NCBI GenBank assembly: GCA_035772785.1 | Contig: JAOCPU010000008.1 | Location: 434,001-498,000, forward strand | Length of the DNA: 64,000 nt | Source of the DNA: Phlebiopsis flavidoalba | Lineage: Eukaryota > Basidiomycota > Agaricomycetes > Polyporales > Phanerochaetaceae | Direction of reading: 5' to 3' | Shown: positions 11,748 through 23,058 of the stretch, piece after piece | Numbering within the stretch: position 1 is the stretch's first letter | Layout: every line of letters begins with the position of its first letter | Notes under the pieces: model-generated | The model's input: only the letters and a program-made list of their open reading frames with translations | The model's database searches: none | Told to the model about the DNA's origin: nothing | Position numbers and translations under genes: made by a program

Positions 11748-14700
11748 ATGAAGCTTTCCACAGGTCTGCGCGTCGCGCTGGGCCTCATCCAGCTCGCGTC
11801 TTTCGTCGATGCCGCGCCGTCAAGCGTCGAGAGCGCGTCGAGCGCCGTGTCGAGCGATTTGAGCTCGGCCCCTCCCGTCTCCTCGGCATTCTGGACTTCT
11901 GTCTCCTCGAGCTATCCTCAGCGGTGTCCTCAGCGTTTTCCAGTGCTGCAGGTAGCAGTAGCGCGTTTACCACTTCGTCCGCCATCGTTTCCGCGTCGAC
12001 GTTGTCGTCCGGCCCCATCTCTTCAGTGACATCGACGCTCTCCTCTATCGCGTCGAGCACTCCGTCCAGCTTTGTCAGTAGCTCTATCCTGCCATCGTTG
12101 TCGACATTCCCATCATCATCCGCCTCTCTCTCGTCCATCTCCGCCAGTTCCTTGACGTCAGTCAACGCTTCTCTCTCGGCGTCGTCTGCGGCTCCTACTG
12201 GATCCCCACATACAACACTGGAACAGGAACAGAGACTGGTGAGTACGCTCGCATACCGTTATGTGTTTTTTGTGCTTCTTTGAAGCTTCTGCCCCCAACC
12301 GCCACCATTTCACTTCCGCTTGCCTTCACTGTCGCTCCTTTCATACGCATGTGTCGGCCAGAGAGCACCGATCATGACGTCGGTTATTCATGTGATCGAG
12401 CTACTTGTGTTTTGAACGCGGAGCGCCGCGCCGACCCTTGTTTAGTGGAGGTGGCAAAGTCGTGCTGACTGCAGTACGTTTGCAGGTATCATCACCATTA
12501 CCCATTGCACCGGTGTCATTCACACCGTTCCCCGTGCCGTCCGACAACCCCATTCCTGGGGCATTCGTGGAGACAGACCCTTCAAATCCGCCTTCTCCGC
12601 AGCAAGCGCCCGCTCTGGGTGGGCCTATCCCAGATTTCGGCCAGGCATGGAAGAAGGCTCACAGCAAGGCGAAGGCCAAGGTGGCGCAGCTTTCGCTGGA
12701 GCAGAAGGTTAATATTACTACTGTGGTGTTGGCTGGATGGTCGTCGTCGTTTGTGTTGTTGGCAACATCCCTTCAGTTGACGATGAGTTCCCTGGTCTGT
12801 GTCTTGAGGTAAGTACCATGACAATGGCCGTGTTATACATGGCTCATGCGTTTTTTTTCGTAGGATTCTCCTCTCGGCGTTCGTGATACGGACTTTGTCA
12901 CCGCTTCCCCACTGGAATCTCGGCTGCAGCAACGTGAGTTTTGAGCCCACTCCGATAACACCAGGCATTTAACATCAACGCTTAGGTGGAACCGAACCCC
13001 TCATTCGTCTTCGTGGACTTTTTATGGGGCGGGAGCACAAGGGCAAGGGTGTAAACGTCGCACTAGGTCCAATGATGAACCTAGGGTATGTGGTAATCGT
13101 AACGCAGAAGCATGATACCGACTGACCGTATTTTAATCCAGCCGTATTGCTCAAGGCGGTCGCAACTGGAAGGTTTCGGCGCGGATCCTTACCTTAGTGG
13201 CGAATCAGCGTACGAAACCATTCTTGGTATGCAAGCCGGTCGGTGGTGTCCAGGCATGCGCCAAGCACTACATCAACAAGTGTGTTGACAGCATCCAATA
13301 ATTATACGTTTGTTTTGACTTCATTTATAGCGAGCAAGAGCACAAGCGTACTCAGGAGTCCTCGAATGTGGATGACCGAACACAGCATGAACTATATGCT
13401 CATCCTTTCATGCGCAGTGTCCAAGCTGGTGTTGCATCAGTGATGTGCAGTTACAGTGAGTATATTTGCATTTGCTAACTTGCCTTGCGGAGTATTGAGA
13501 AAATCATCACCCAGACCTGATCAATGACACATACGCTTGCGACAACAACAAGACCATGAACGACCTCCTCAAGCGCGAGTTTGGCTTCCAAGGATACATC
13601 ATGACTGACTGGAGTGCTCAACATTCCACAATGAGTGCTGTCGCCGGTCTTGATGTGCGTCGGATCCTATGGAAAATGATCCTTCAAGCTGACATCTTTT
13701 CAATAGATGACAATGCCTGGAGATATCACCTTCAACTCGGGTACATCATACTTCGGTCAGAACCTCACAGACTTCGTTATTTTGAACGGCACCATTGCTG
13801 CATCACGCGTGGACGATATGGCGACGCGTATTCTCGCTAGTCGTGGTACCTGCTCAAACAGGGACTACCAAATACCCTACTGGTACGTCTATCACGCGTT
13901 TCGCATCATTCCATCATATCTCACAACCACGCAGTGAACTTCAACGCGTTCTTCCCCCTCGACGAATCTACGAACGAGCACGTCGACGTGCAAGACGACC
14001 ACTTCACCGTCGTCCGAGAGATCGGCGCAGCGGGTGCCGTCCTCATGAAGAACGACGGTGCACTGCCGCTTATCAAGCCACGCAACCATCGCTGTCGTCT
14101 GGAAACGACTCCGGTCCGTCTTTGTACGGCCCAACGGCTTCGGTGACCGCGGCGGCGATGACGGTATCCTCGCCATGGGCTGGGGATCCGGGACGGCTCA
14201 GTTCCCTTACCTCATTGACCCGCTTGGTGTCCGCCATTCTTCAAGCCCGTGCGATCAAGGATCACACTTCTGTGACCTGGTGAGGAGCAATTGGGAGTTT
14301 GCCTGGTGTTGCTGCTGCTGTACAGCAACAGTCTGCTGCCGTGAGTTGCCTTACACACGCGTTGACCAGCTGTTCCTGACGGATTACGTCTACTGGTAGA
14401 TCGTGTTCGTCAATGCTGACTCTGGTGAGGGCTACATTACAGTTGATGGAAACGAGGGAGACCGGTACGTGGCGTCGACGGCTTCTATTCCTGGCCTGTC
14501 CTGACATTTATTCCGACCTCCATTAAAAACCTGACGCTCTGGGAAAATGCTGACAACCTCATTACGACCGTGTGGCGAACAACAATAACAACACAATTGT
14601 TGTCGCCCACTCCGTCGGACCTGCCATTGTCGAAGCATGGATCGACCACCCCAACGTCACGGCGTTGATCTGGGCTGGCATCCCCGGTCAGGAAGCGGGC

Positions 14701-15500
14701 AACTCCATCGTTGACGTCTTGTATGGAGACTACAACCCATCCGGCCGTCTTCCATACACCATTGCGAAGAGCCCCTCGGACTACAGCGCTCAGCTCGTTA
14801 CTGGAGGAGGTCCGAACGACATTCTCAGCATTCCTTACACAGAGGGTCTTCTCATTGACTATCGTCATTTCGATGCTGTGAGTCCATCACCGTCGAGCCT
14901 TATAGGTTTACTCTTTACTAACTTGATCATAGAACAACATTGAACCTCGTTTCGAATTCGGCTTCGGTCTGAGTTACACCAAGTTCCAGTACTTCAACTT
15001 TGAAGACGAGCGTCGTTCACCAGTCCGACTCTGACTCTGTCGCACTCGAGAAGGCATGGGCAGCTGGCAAGGCGACACCTATTGCTGAGGGCTCTACAAC
15101 CGCTGCTTGGTTTGCACAGGCCGTTTGTGAAGGTTACCTTTGAAATTCAAAATACCGGTGATGTCGCCGGCTCTGAAGTGAGTTTAACTAGCTTCAGTGA
15201 CATAGTTCCCTCATTGATTAACCGCGGCGCAGATCCCGCAGCTGTACCTTCACCACCCTGCCTCAGCGGGCGAGCCATGCCCATCGATTCTGAGGGGCTT
15301 CACGGACATTCGGCTGAACAAGGGTCAAACGAAGACGGTAACTCTGGCGTTGTCCCGCTACCCTGTCTATAGGCGACCTGGGGGGCCCCTCCATCTGGGA
15401 CGTGTCGCGCAAGGATGGGTCAAGCCCAAGCGGCAGCATCAAGTTCTCCGTCGGCGCGAGTAGCAGAGACTTCCGGCTGTCTGGCACTATTCCTGTTTGA
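11748..15500 (+). CDS. Secreted glycoside hydrolase family 3 beta-glucosidase
   Basis: Hydrolyses beta-glucosides such as cellobiose outside the cell. The ATG at 11748 starts a signal peptide ([19 protein letters not shown], cleavage near VDA-AP). A long Ser/Thr/Ala-rich spacer follows to about 12200. The catalytic (alpha/beta)8 domain shows [11 protein letters not shown], the [20 protein letters not shown] region (13150-13230), CAKHYINN, VMCSYN and [19 protein letters not shown]. In the last motif the Asp at 13607-13609 is the expected nucleophile, followed by GLDMTMPGD. The second domain gives [52 protein letters not shown] and [32 protein letters not shown] leads to a C-terminal fibronectin-III-like domain ([26 protein letters not shown]) ending SGTIPV, TGA 15498-15500. 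At least ten short introns and several indels are seen. Confidence 0.92.
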
Positions 15501-16021
15501 GCATGAGGACTTTATTTCGTTGATCGAGTAGAGAAGCGATTGCGCTAGCTTCCACGAAAATACTGGCCTACGGACCATTGTACTGTTTGACTTTCAGGGA
15601 CCTCGTAGTCGCAGAGATGTGTAGCGTAGCACTACTTCTAGACTACTTATAAGTCAAAAAATTCCCCCGGGGTTGGGGTTATAGTGAGCGTGCAACGAGG
15701 AAAAGTGAATCGGGGAGAACAGGAGGCTGTATATACCCCTTTACAGCCTTAATACCTCACATTCTGTCTTTTCTGCCTCTTATGGTCCCTGGAAATGAGC
15801 TCCCAGATCCCGGTAGCTGCTCGGCACATCGACTACATGTTGTAGTCGGATCCTCGTTTGGACTGCAACTACCACCAGTCGCCGTGGAGAGCCCTCTTTG
15901 TGTAGCTGGTTTAGCTAAAGTGGTCTCGTGTGATGACCTCACAAGACTAGGGTAAAAGTTGTTAGGCAGCGGAACGGAGGTGAATACAGATAAGGCGCAC
16001 CATTTGGGTTTGCACAGGATC
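15501..16021. other. Convergent 3' spacer between GH3 gene and NAA38-like gene
   Basis: About 520 bp between two convergent genes, expected to contain both 3' ends. No gene, tRNA or repeat was recognised. ORFs such as 15757-16053 (-) lack motifs. Confidence 0.5.
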
Positions 16022-16439
16022 CTATGTATACAGACCGTGCCCGTCCTCCGCATCCTCGTACGTCTCTACAATCCCCTTCAAGCCGACCCCGGGGTAGACA
16101 TCGACCTCATTCGGCTTCCGAGGTTGGTGTGCCTCGGCTTTGACCACAAGCCTCCAGGGGATTAGGATCAAGCCGACGAAACGTCCGTTCGGGTTAGCAT
16201 GCTGTGGCGGCGAGAAACGGTACTCGTCCGCGTTGAGAAGGAGGATGTTGAGCAGCTTGTCCGTGCCCGCGAATGTGCCCAGGAAGACGCGGCCGTCGCG
16301 GATCGTGACGCGCAGCGTCTGGTTGAACAGCGACCTCAGCCACTGCACGCCGCCGCGGCTGTCCCCCCTCGTCAATCCTCAGAGACTGATCGATTTGCTC
16401 GGGTAGCGATGAGGACGCAGCGTCGGACGCGGATATCAT
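16022..16439 (-). CDS. LSM-domain protein, NAA38/LSMD1-like (NatC auxiliary subunit)
   Basis: NAA38 proteins are small Sm-fold subunits of the NatC N-terminal acetyltransferase. The start at 16439 gives MISASDAASSSLPEQIDQS LR. After one frame slip near 16375 the Sm1 half reads WLRSLFNQTLRVTIRDGRV and FLGTFAGTDKLLNILLLNAD; the second half reads GRFVGLILIPWRLVVKAEAH. The gentle VGLILIPW Sm2 motif and the lack of a canonical RNA-binding Sm2 Arg-Gly pattern favour NAA38 over a spliceosomal LSM, though another LSM-like family is possible. About 135 residues are predicted. It ends 240 bp before the 3' end of the Mrc1-like gene on the same strand. Confidence 0.72.
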
Positions 16440-16682
16440 CGTGGTCGACTCGAAGGGGACGGATAGACGCGCCGAGCTTGTACAAGATATTACAGCGATG
16501 CTATTGGTGAAGAGTGAATATATCGTACAAACACCGCATAAGACGAGAGTCGTAGAGTACAAAAACGAGGGAGTATGCATAATGCATGTGAGGGAACATA
16601 GCAATATAGTCTACTAGTACATGGGCCGCAAGACATGAAGTACAGATACCAGGCATATGCATAAATATAAGAGAGTGACTGC

Positions 16683-19600
16683 CTAGGCAAAACGAGCACG
16701 TCTGTCCGAGACGGCAGACAGCGCACTGGGGGCCTTCGCCAGATTGGCAGTCTTCTTTGGGCCGTGGGCTTGCATCTCGCGACGACCCATGATGGACCCG
16801 CCACCAGCTTTGGTGGATTTGTGTCCGGTAACGGCGGACGCGCGACCCGTGCCCGTGTTGCGGGAGCCACCTTCGCTGCGAGCCCACTTCTGCTGTCGTG
16901 CCATGTCCTGCATGCTATCCTCACGGCGGGGTTGCTAAGCAATATTATCAGCTCCAAACCTGAATGCGAAGCCATGGTACGTACCTGCATGATCTCCCAT
17001 TCCATCTGGTTTGGCCTGCCCCCACGAAGAGAAGAGTTGGATTGCATAGCGATTTCTTTTATACGGACGTTCTCATCGTCCATATCGTCGTCTTCGTCTC
17101 TGAATACCCAATTGACGTCGTTGGTGTCAATAGTCTTGACAGTCTACAGAGTAAAGTGAGCCAACGGTCGAGGTAAGGCTCATGAAGGTGCTGACCTCTT
17201 CTCCTCGAGCAACCCGTCGCAGTTGCTCTTGGAGCTCCATAGCAGAGACAGTCTCCGGAGGCGCGCGTTCTCTTCGTCTTCGTCTTCGTCCTCCTCGTCA
17301 TCGACACCGGGTCTTCTTCCAATAAAGCCAAGATCTGTCTCCTCTTGGCCGAGGTGAGCAAATTCCTCGTGGTCGTCGTCGATCTCTGCTTGGTACGCCC
17401 GAACAAAAGCTTCGGTCTCGGGATTACGCGCTGTCGATTTTATAAGCAGGAGCGCCGAGTGTTTGCGTAGATGCGGCACATACCAAGCTGTTCGAGGGTA
17501 TCTCCGTCAATGCGCCTCTTCTTTGCCATCCTTTGTCGACGACACGGCGAGCGTCTTCGTCCTCTTTCATCACTCTCGTCATCCTCAAAGTCTAGGAGAC
17601 GGTTTCGCCTCTTAATTCTCAATTTACCCTCTGCGGCGTCTCGAGCAACCTTCTCGTCGAGGGCATCGTCCAGAGCCTGATGCTCCCTGTTAACAGTACA
17701 GTCAGGTCACATTCGTCAACACACTTCCACTATCACTTACTTGACTTTCTCCATGACTTTCTCTTCCGCAAGGGTGTCTTCATCCATGACGTCATCGTCG
17801 ACCAAGCCTTCAAGCATCTTGTCCTGCTCTTCGTCTGACTCTTCCTCATCGTCCTTCAGCCGCCGACGTGTCGTCCGAGTCTAGCCGGCGTCGTCTACGG
17901 CCCGGCGGGTCCTGGAGAGCGAGAGTGCACTAAGGGGGCTGTCGTGGCTTTGCCGGCCGACTTCTGCCCACAGATTTCAAGACGACGGGCTTGGGCGCGG
18001 AGATTGAGACCAAAAATAGTGGGGTGGTAGGCCGGATACACGTAGGCCACGAAGGAGAGATCTGAGGGGGGTCGAGGTCTGTGGGGGGGGTCAAGAAACT
18101 GTCACACTATGAATAGTTGAGGTCATAGTAAACACAGCGGGAAAAAAGTGTTTCACGACCACCCCCCACCCCGTCGCTCGTTCACATACACGTTGGCCGC
18201 TTGTTGTGCATTTTGCTCATGCTAAGACCAGACGCTTAATAGCGCTACACAGACAACATTCGTGTTAGTAGCATCGAAATATCTCGGTCAGACTGTGTTA
18301 GAAAAGGTAAGCTCACATCAAAAATGGATGTGATTGGCGGAACCAGTTAAGACACCCCGAGGACCAAAGTCCGAGTAGTTGATTCTTTCTCTCTCGATTG
18401 CCCCCGCCCCCGCTGAAGACCACCCGGACCCTAATGCTAAGTGTGAGAGGCGATTCAAAGATGCCAGAGCGCCGAAGGTGATTAAAATTGCTGAGCCTTC
18501 TCCCGTGAGGAGGACGAAATTGGGACGAATGCCATCTCCCCACGGTTTGGCTTGGTATTCTTCATGAGTTTTTCTTTTTTTTTTTTTTTAAGGGCTGGAA
18601 GTATTCCCGCGAATCCTCTGAGCCAGAGTCGATGTTCGCCAGCAGGCGTGGAGGCGTAAGAAGATGGACAAAAGAAGGAGTAGTGAAAAGAGGGCATCTG
18701 TCCACTGTCAGTAGCGCGGCCTTTGCTTTATCTGCCGGCGGTGGGTGCCCCTCCGATTTATAAGAACGCCAAGCAAAAAGCCTGCTCTCTCCGCGTGGAG
18801 AACCACTGTTTTCCCCTTTTCCAGGGGACTAGTATGCCTCGGAGAAAGAATAAGGCTTCGACGATTCACCGGTGACAGAGTGCCAAGGAGCGCCGAACCT
18901 GCTCTCGAAAATGTTCGGCCGTGTTGGCGAGCTCAAGAAGACATCATCTTCATCATCCTTATGGAGTTCTCTGAGTGGTGTGCGCTCCCCTGCGGTGTCT
19001 TGACTGGCTATCGGCAGGGATGCACTCGGGCCAGAAAGAGGAAGCAGTGGACTTTGGCCACCGAGGGCTCTTGGAGAAAACGGAGAGCCGGCTACGACTG
19101 TGTTCTCTTTATCCTCTCCTCGGTCGAACATAAGCCTCATATCGTTCTCCTTGTCTGTACCGTCCTCGAGCCGTTCATCGATCGATGAGATTGAGCCCCT
19201 GTGTTGTAGACCGAGTGGGTTCTGAGATCCAAGGACAGAGAGTGAGTCCGCACCAAACACGACCAGTAGCCCCGCCAGAGCTAATGGAGATTTTTCCGTT
19301 CTGCAGTGCCCTTTCCGAATCCACGACCATTTGGATTCGCGCCGTTTGGGGCCCGCCTACGTAGGGCAATGTCTTCCATCGGTTCATTCTCGTCTTGAGA
19401 CGTTTCTGGTGCTTCATTCTCATCTACATCGTCCTCGGTGGCCTGGTCCATAGCGCTCTCCTGGGCAACGTCTGGTGTCCAGTCGCCGTCACTCTCTTCG
19501 TCCTGGCCTTCATCGTCTCCGTCGTCGTCGTCCTGTTCCTGCTTCTGGGCAATCAGCTGGCCCTTCCTGATCATCTCTTGAATCTTTCGGTCGACTGCCG

Positions 19601-22111
19601 CTTGCAATACCGCGTCGTCGACGGTTGGTTGTAGACCGCCCTCACGCTTGTAGAACTCGCGCTCCTTCTGCTGGACAATTTCTTTACTCTGCTTCTCAGA
19701 CGCTCGCAATAGCAGCTTGTTCAGCTCCCTCGGATTGACCTTTGACGTCGCCCGCTCCTTGCCCTTCCTGGACTCAGCACGCGCCTCGGCAGAGAAAGCG
19801 GGTATCGCTGCTGCCTGCAGCATTTCTAAATCGTCCCGCTTGCGGCGCAATGGAGTGCCCTTAGTAGGCGAGTATACGATAGAACGTCCAGCCAAGGCGA
19901 GTTGGTTCTTGCGCCCAACCGACGGTCGAATATGGCGCGCCTAGAGTTCTGCCGCATACCTCCTTGGCCTCTTCTTTCGTACGCCACTACTGCATGTCCG
20001 TTATCAGCCACGACTTCTAAGTCCGCGTATCCGTTCCACTGCGGCGACGGTGATGCGGTTTAGTCTGGTAGCATGTTCGGGTGCAAACAAAAAAACAACC
20101 GTTGTTTACCTCTGTGGTCACTCTCGTGAAACAGACAAGACTAGATATTGCGAGTGGGAGACAGAGAAAGGAGAGAAGTGCGTAGCGCCTCTGTGGCAGT
20201 GCACGGGGACTGTGGGACAGAAGAGCTAGCTGAAGCTGCCCTGGTAGCGAGGGCCTAGGAGTAAGGACAGGAGACATGCGTGACGGCGGGGAAGACGGGA
20301 GAGCGGAAGGTGAGGGTGCGGAAGAGGGAGAACAGCACATGATGGATTGCAGAAGAAAATCTGTGGACAGGAAGGGACAATTCAGAGACAAAAATGGTGA
20401 GCAGGAGAAGCGGAGATAAAGGCCAAAGTGAGCGCGACGCAAATGAATGTAGCAACAGTGCGAAACGTCACCGCGGGATAAGAACGGTGAGACAAACATA
20501 ATCCCCAGTGGGCGATGGAGTACGAGAGGCCCAGGTAAGAGCCCCCCCCCCCCCAACTGCTTTCGATGAAGATGCTATTGGTTTCGAGCTGCTGCTGCTA
20601 GTTCCGCCCAACAGATTCGTATGGGCGAAAAACATATCCGAGAGGTTCCGCCGTAAGCTACGACACGAGGGGGGGGCGAGCGTTGCCGCGGGGGGTGGAC
20701 GACAGCGTCGATGGTTTTTGGCACGAACAAAGTGTGAGCGTCGTTCCTGTGCTATAGGATAGGAAAACGACTGAATTGGGTCGGACAACGCTCCCTCGCG
20801 AAGGAGTTCGTGGGCATACTCCTTGCGCATATGTTCTCTTTCGTTCGGCCTGCGCACGATACTTAAGACTGTTGCCTGGTCACACAGATCTAGTTGCACT
20901 TCGACTTTGAACTTACTCCCAACAATCCGGTCACCGGGGAGGCCGTTTTGTCTTCTCGTAATGTAAGACACCTTGCTGATGCCTCCCTGATGCAGTGCTA
21001 ACAGGTCTTTTTTGTCTCGGACGCGCTCCTTTCGCGTCGGCAGCCTGTTACGCCGTCGTTGACTTTATTATGGTTGCATTGGCCAAAGCGAACTTTGTGA
21101 CATACCTTGACACTCTTTTCCTTCTCTTTGCGTTTCCCCCTTTTGCCCAGCGCCTTGACGTTTTGGCGACGTATCAATTGCATATAATGAAAAGCTCTTC
21201 ATAAACCGCGGAAGTCTGGCCCCTCGCCGTCTCCTTCCCCTTGCGTAGTAGGCCATCTCTTGAGTTGTGGGAGGTGTGGGTGAGGAGGAATGGTTAGGTG
21301 TTTGTGATGGGATGAAAGTTTCACCAGGGGATGTTTGGGGGGGAAGAGTGATGTGTGGCCTCAAGTGTCAGAGTCAGATCCATGTGCCACCGGTTTCCGT
21401 CTCTTTACTTGACGACCTTGAGACGAATAAAAGGGCGAGTTTGAGGAACTTTTGGCCTTAGGGTGTGCGTATTCTGTTGGATTTGAGCCGCCGAGTATGT
21501 GTACAGGGAGTGGTCCGCCGAATGGGTCATCCAGGTCTTCTGCACGAGACAAAGGAAGAGCTGCTCCTTTGTGCGGACCTGTGCCTAGATTCTCATCAAT
21601 TCTTGGTCGATCCGAGCAAGTTCATCTTGGATGCTCAATCGTAGATGTTTTTCCAGCTGCGGGGCATTCTCATCGTCCGCGGCCACGGTCGTCGCCGGCG
21701 CTTAAACCGTGGGTCAAGCGCGGAGCGACCTTCCGCCAACCCCCTCTTCATCGTCAGGTTTTCAAGGCTAAAAACGCCGCGGTGGTACCTCCTCCATTAA
21801 AATCGTCATCGAACTGATCATCGAATGCTTCAAGACGCGTCTTTTTCCCAACCGAACTTGAATTTCGTGGCAGGTCGACACATCTTCATAAGCGCGCGTC
21901 GTCTCCATCGTCGCCGCTTCATAACGTAGGTCTCAAAGTCAGAGCTTGGAGGGATTCGTTTCCCCCTGATTTCTGAGATGGGGGGCTGCTATGCGAGGAG
22001 GCACTCGATTCGTGCGTGGTAGACGGCGTCGACCGGCGATGCGTCAGGGTCTCTACGCTCGGCCGTATAGTTTCGTGGCGCACGCCTGATAGACGTGTCC
22101 GGAGTCTCCAT
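16683..22111 (-). CDS. MRC1: Mrc1/claspin-like DNA replication checkpoint mediator
   Basis: Mrc1/claspin travels with the replisome and passes the stalled-fork signal to the checkpoint kinase. Likely start METPDTSIRRAPRNY at 22111. The acidic, Ser-rich N-terminal half contains DDPFGGPLPVHILGG (about 21500). The basic helical block KVNPRELNKLLLRASEKQSK with EIVQQKEREFYKREGG (19650-19780) is followed by a long Asp/Glu tract and SLSVLGSQNPLGLQHRG. The C-terminal part matches Mrc1-type architecture: DEDTLAEEKVMEKV, ALDDALDEKVARDAAEGKLR, MAKKRRIDGDTLEQL, an intron, then NPETEAFVRAYQAEIDDDHE and EETDLGFIGRRPGVDDEEDE. It ends LSAVSDRRARF(A) with TAG 16683-16685. Frame breaks are frequent and 17.9-18.7 kb is poorly readable, so two adjacent genes cannot be fully excluded. 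Symbol by family resemblance only. Confidence 0.68.
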
Positions 22112-23058
22112 AGTTGAGCTGGGCGACGGAAGAGGGTAGGTGGAGCGTCGTACCAGAAAACGATGACAGACGGACACTATAGACACGGTACCTTGCTCGG
22201 CTGGCGAACCCGTCTACTGGTGAAGCGCTTCTCCAGGAGGCCGTGATCGGGGGCTCGGGCAAATTCTGCAAACGCGTCAGTCACGCAAGTCACAAACAAC
22301 GCCGCAGGAAACATCAGGTCACCAATCACGTGACCAGGCGTTATGGCCTTGTGACATCCTTTCTGACATCAACACTCCCCTGCAGCAAGAAACACACAGC
22401 CGCAACACTAAGCTATATTCTCTGCACATGAACTGTTATTTACATGGAGGTATACAAAGCATGTGTGATGATATGATGGTTAAACCAGAACCGTAAACCG
22501 AACGCCGGTAAATAATGTAGAGAGATGGGGCATTCACTTATAGGTCGTATTTCAACCATTATGCCAGTCTAAACGATTTGCGTTGAGGTCTTATTTCAGC
22601 CATGATACCATCTAAAACGGTTTGAACGTATTGGGTTTTGTGGGGGTGAGAGGGGGTGCTGAAGAGCCTCCTGTATGAGACTAGATCAATGGCGTAGTTG
22701 TTGGGCTGTGCCAAAGACTCATTTGGCTCCGAGAAGACTTGCAGCAAGTGTCAAAGGACGACAGAGAGATGCGGGAGAGCCATAGTGGCGATAGACAAAG
22801 CTAGCAGCTAGGGAAGGCTTTGAATGTGGCGACAGCTGGAGGATGCACGAAGCGACGAGGATGAGGTGCAAGGATCGATAGGCTCCGATCGAGCATTTCA
22901 TGCAGGCGGCGGGTGCGCCTCAATCTCTTGCCTTTTTAAGATGAACTGTATAGTACCTCAGCCCACATTGGCCGCCCGCGCAACTCTGGCTAGCCAATGC
23001 ATAATCGAGAGGCGCACCTCCCGACCTCCTCCCGAACTGCCCTCAAGATCCGTTCAAG
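22112..23058. promoter_or_regulatory. Divergent promoter region between Mrc1-like gene and RPL3
   Basis: About 950 bp. An ACGCGT hexamer lies at 22272-22277, roughly 160 bp upstream of the proposed Mrc1 ATG. This is the core of the MluI cell-cycle box used by MBF in fungi for S-phase genes, but one hexamer in a spacer of this size is weak evidence. Short minus ORFs (22559-22747, 22719-22901) have no recognised motif. A splice-acceptor-like TTTGCAG at about 22265-22271 could mean that an upstream non-coding exon of the Mrc1-like gene lies here. Confidence 0.4.

Noticed and set aside
11785..12165. 126-codon minus-strand ORF rich in Asp/Glu
   Set aside because: Antisense of the Ser-rich spacer of the GH3 gene; the acidic composition is simply the reverse complement of TCG/TCC codons.
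16683..22111. Treating the Mrc1-like region as two independent acidic nuclear proteins
   Set aside because: Order and character of the segments fit one claspin/Mrc1 protein, and no start or stop signals separate them; left as a caveat because 17.9-18.7 kb is unclear.
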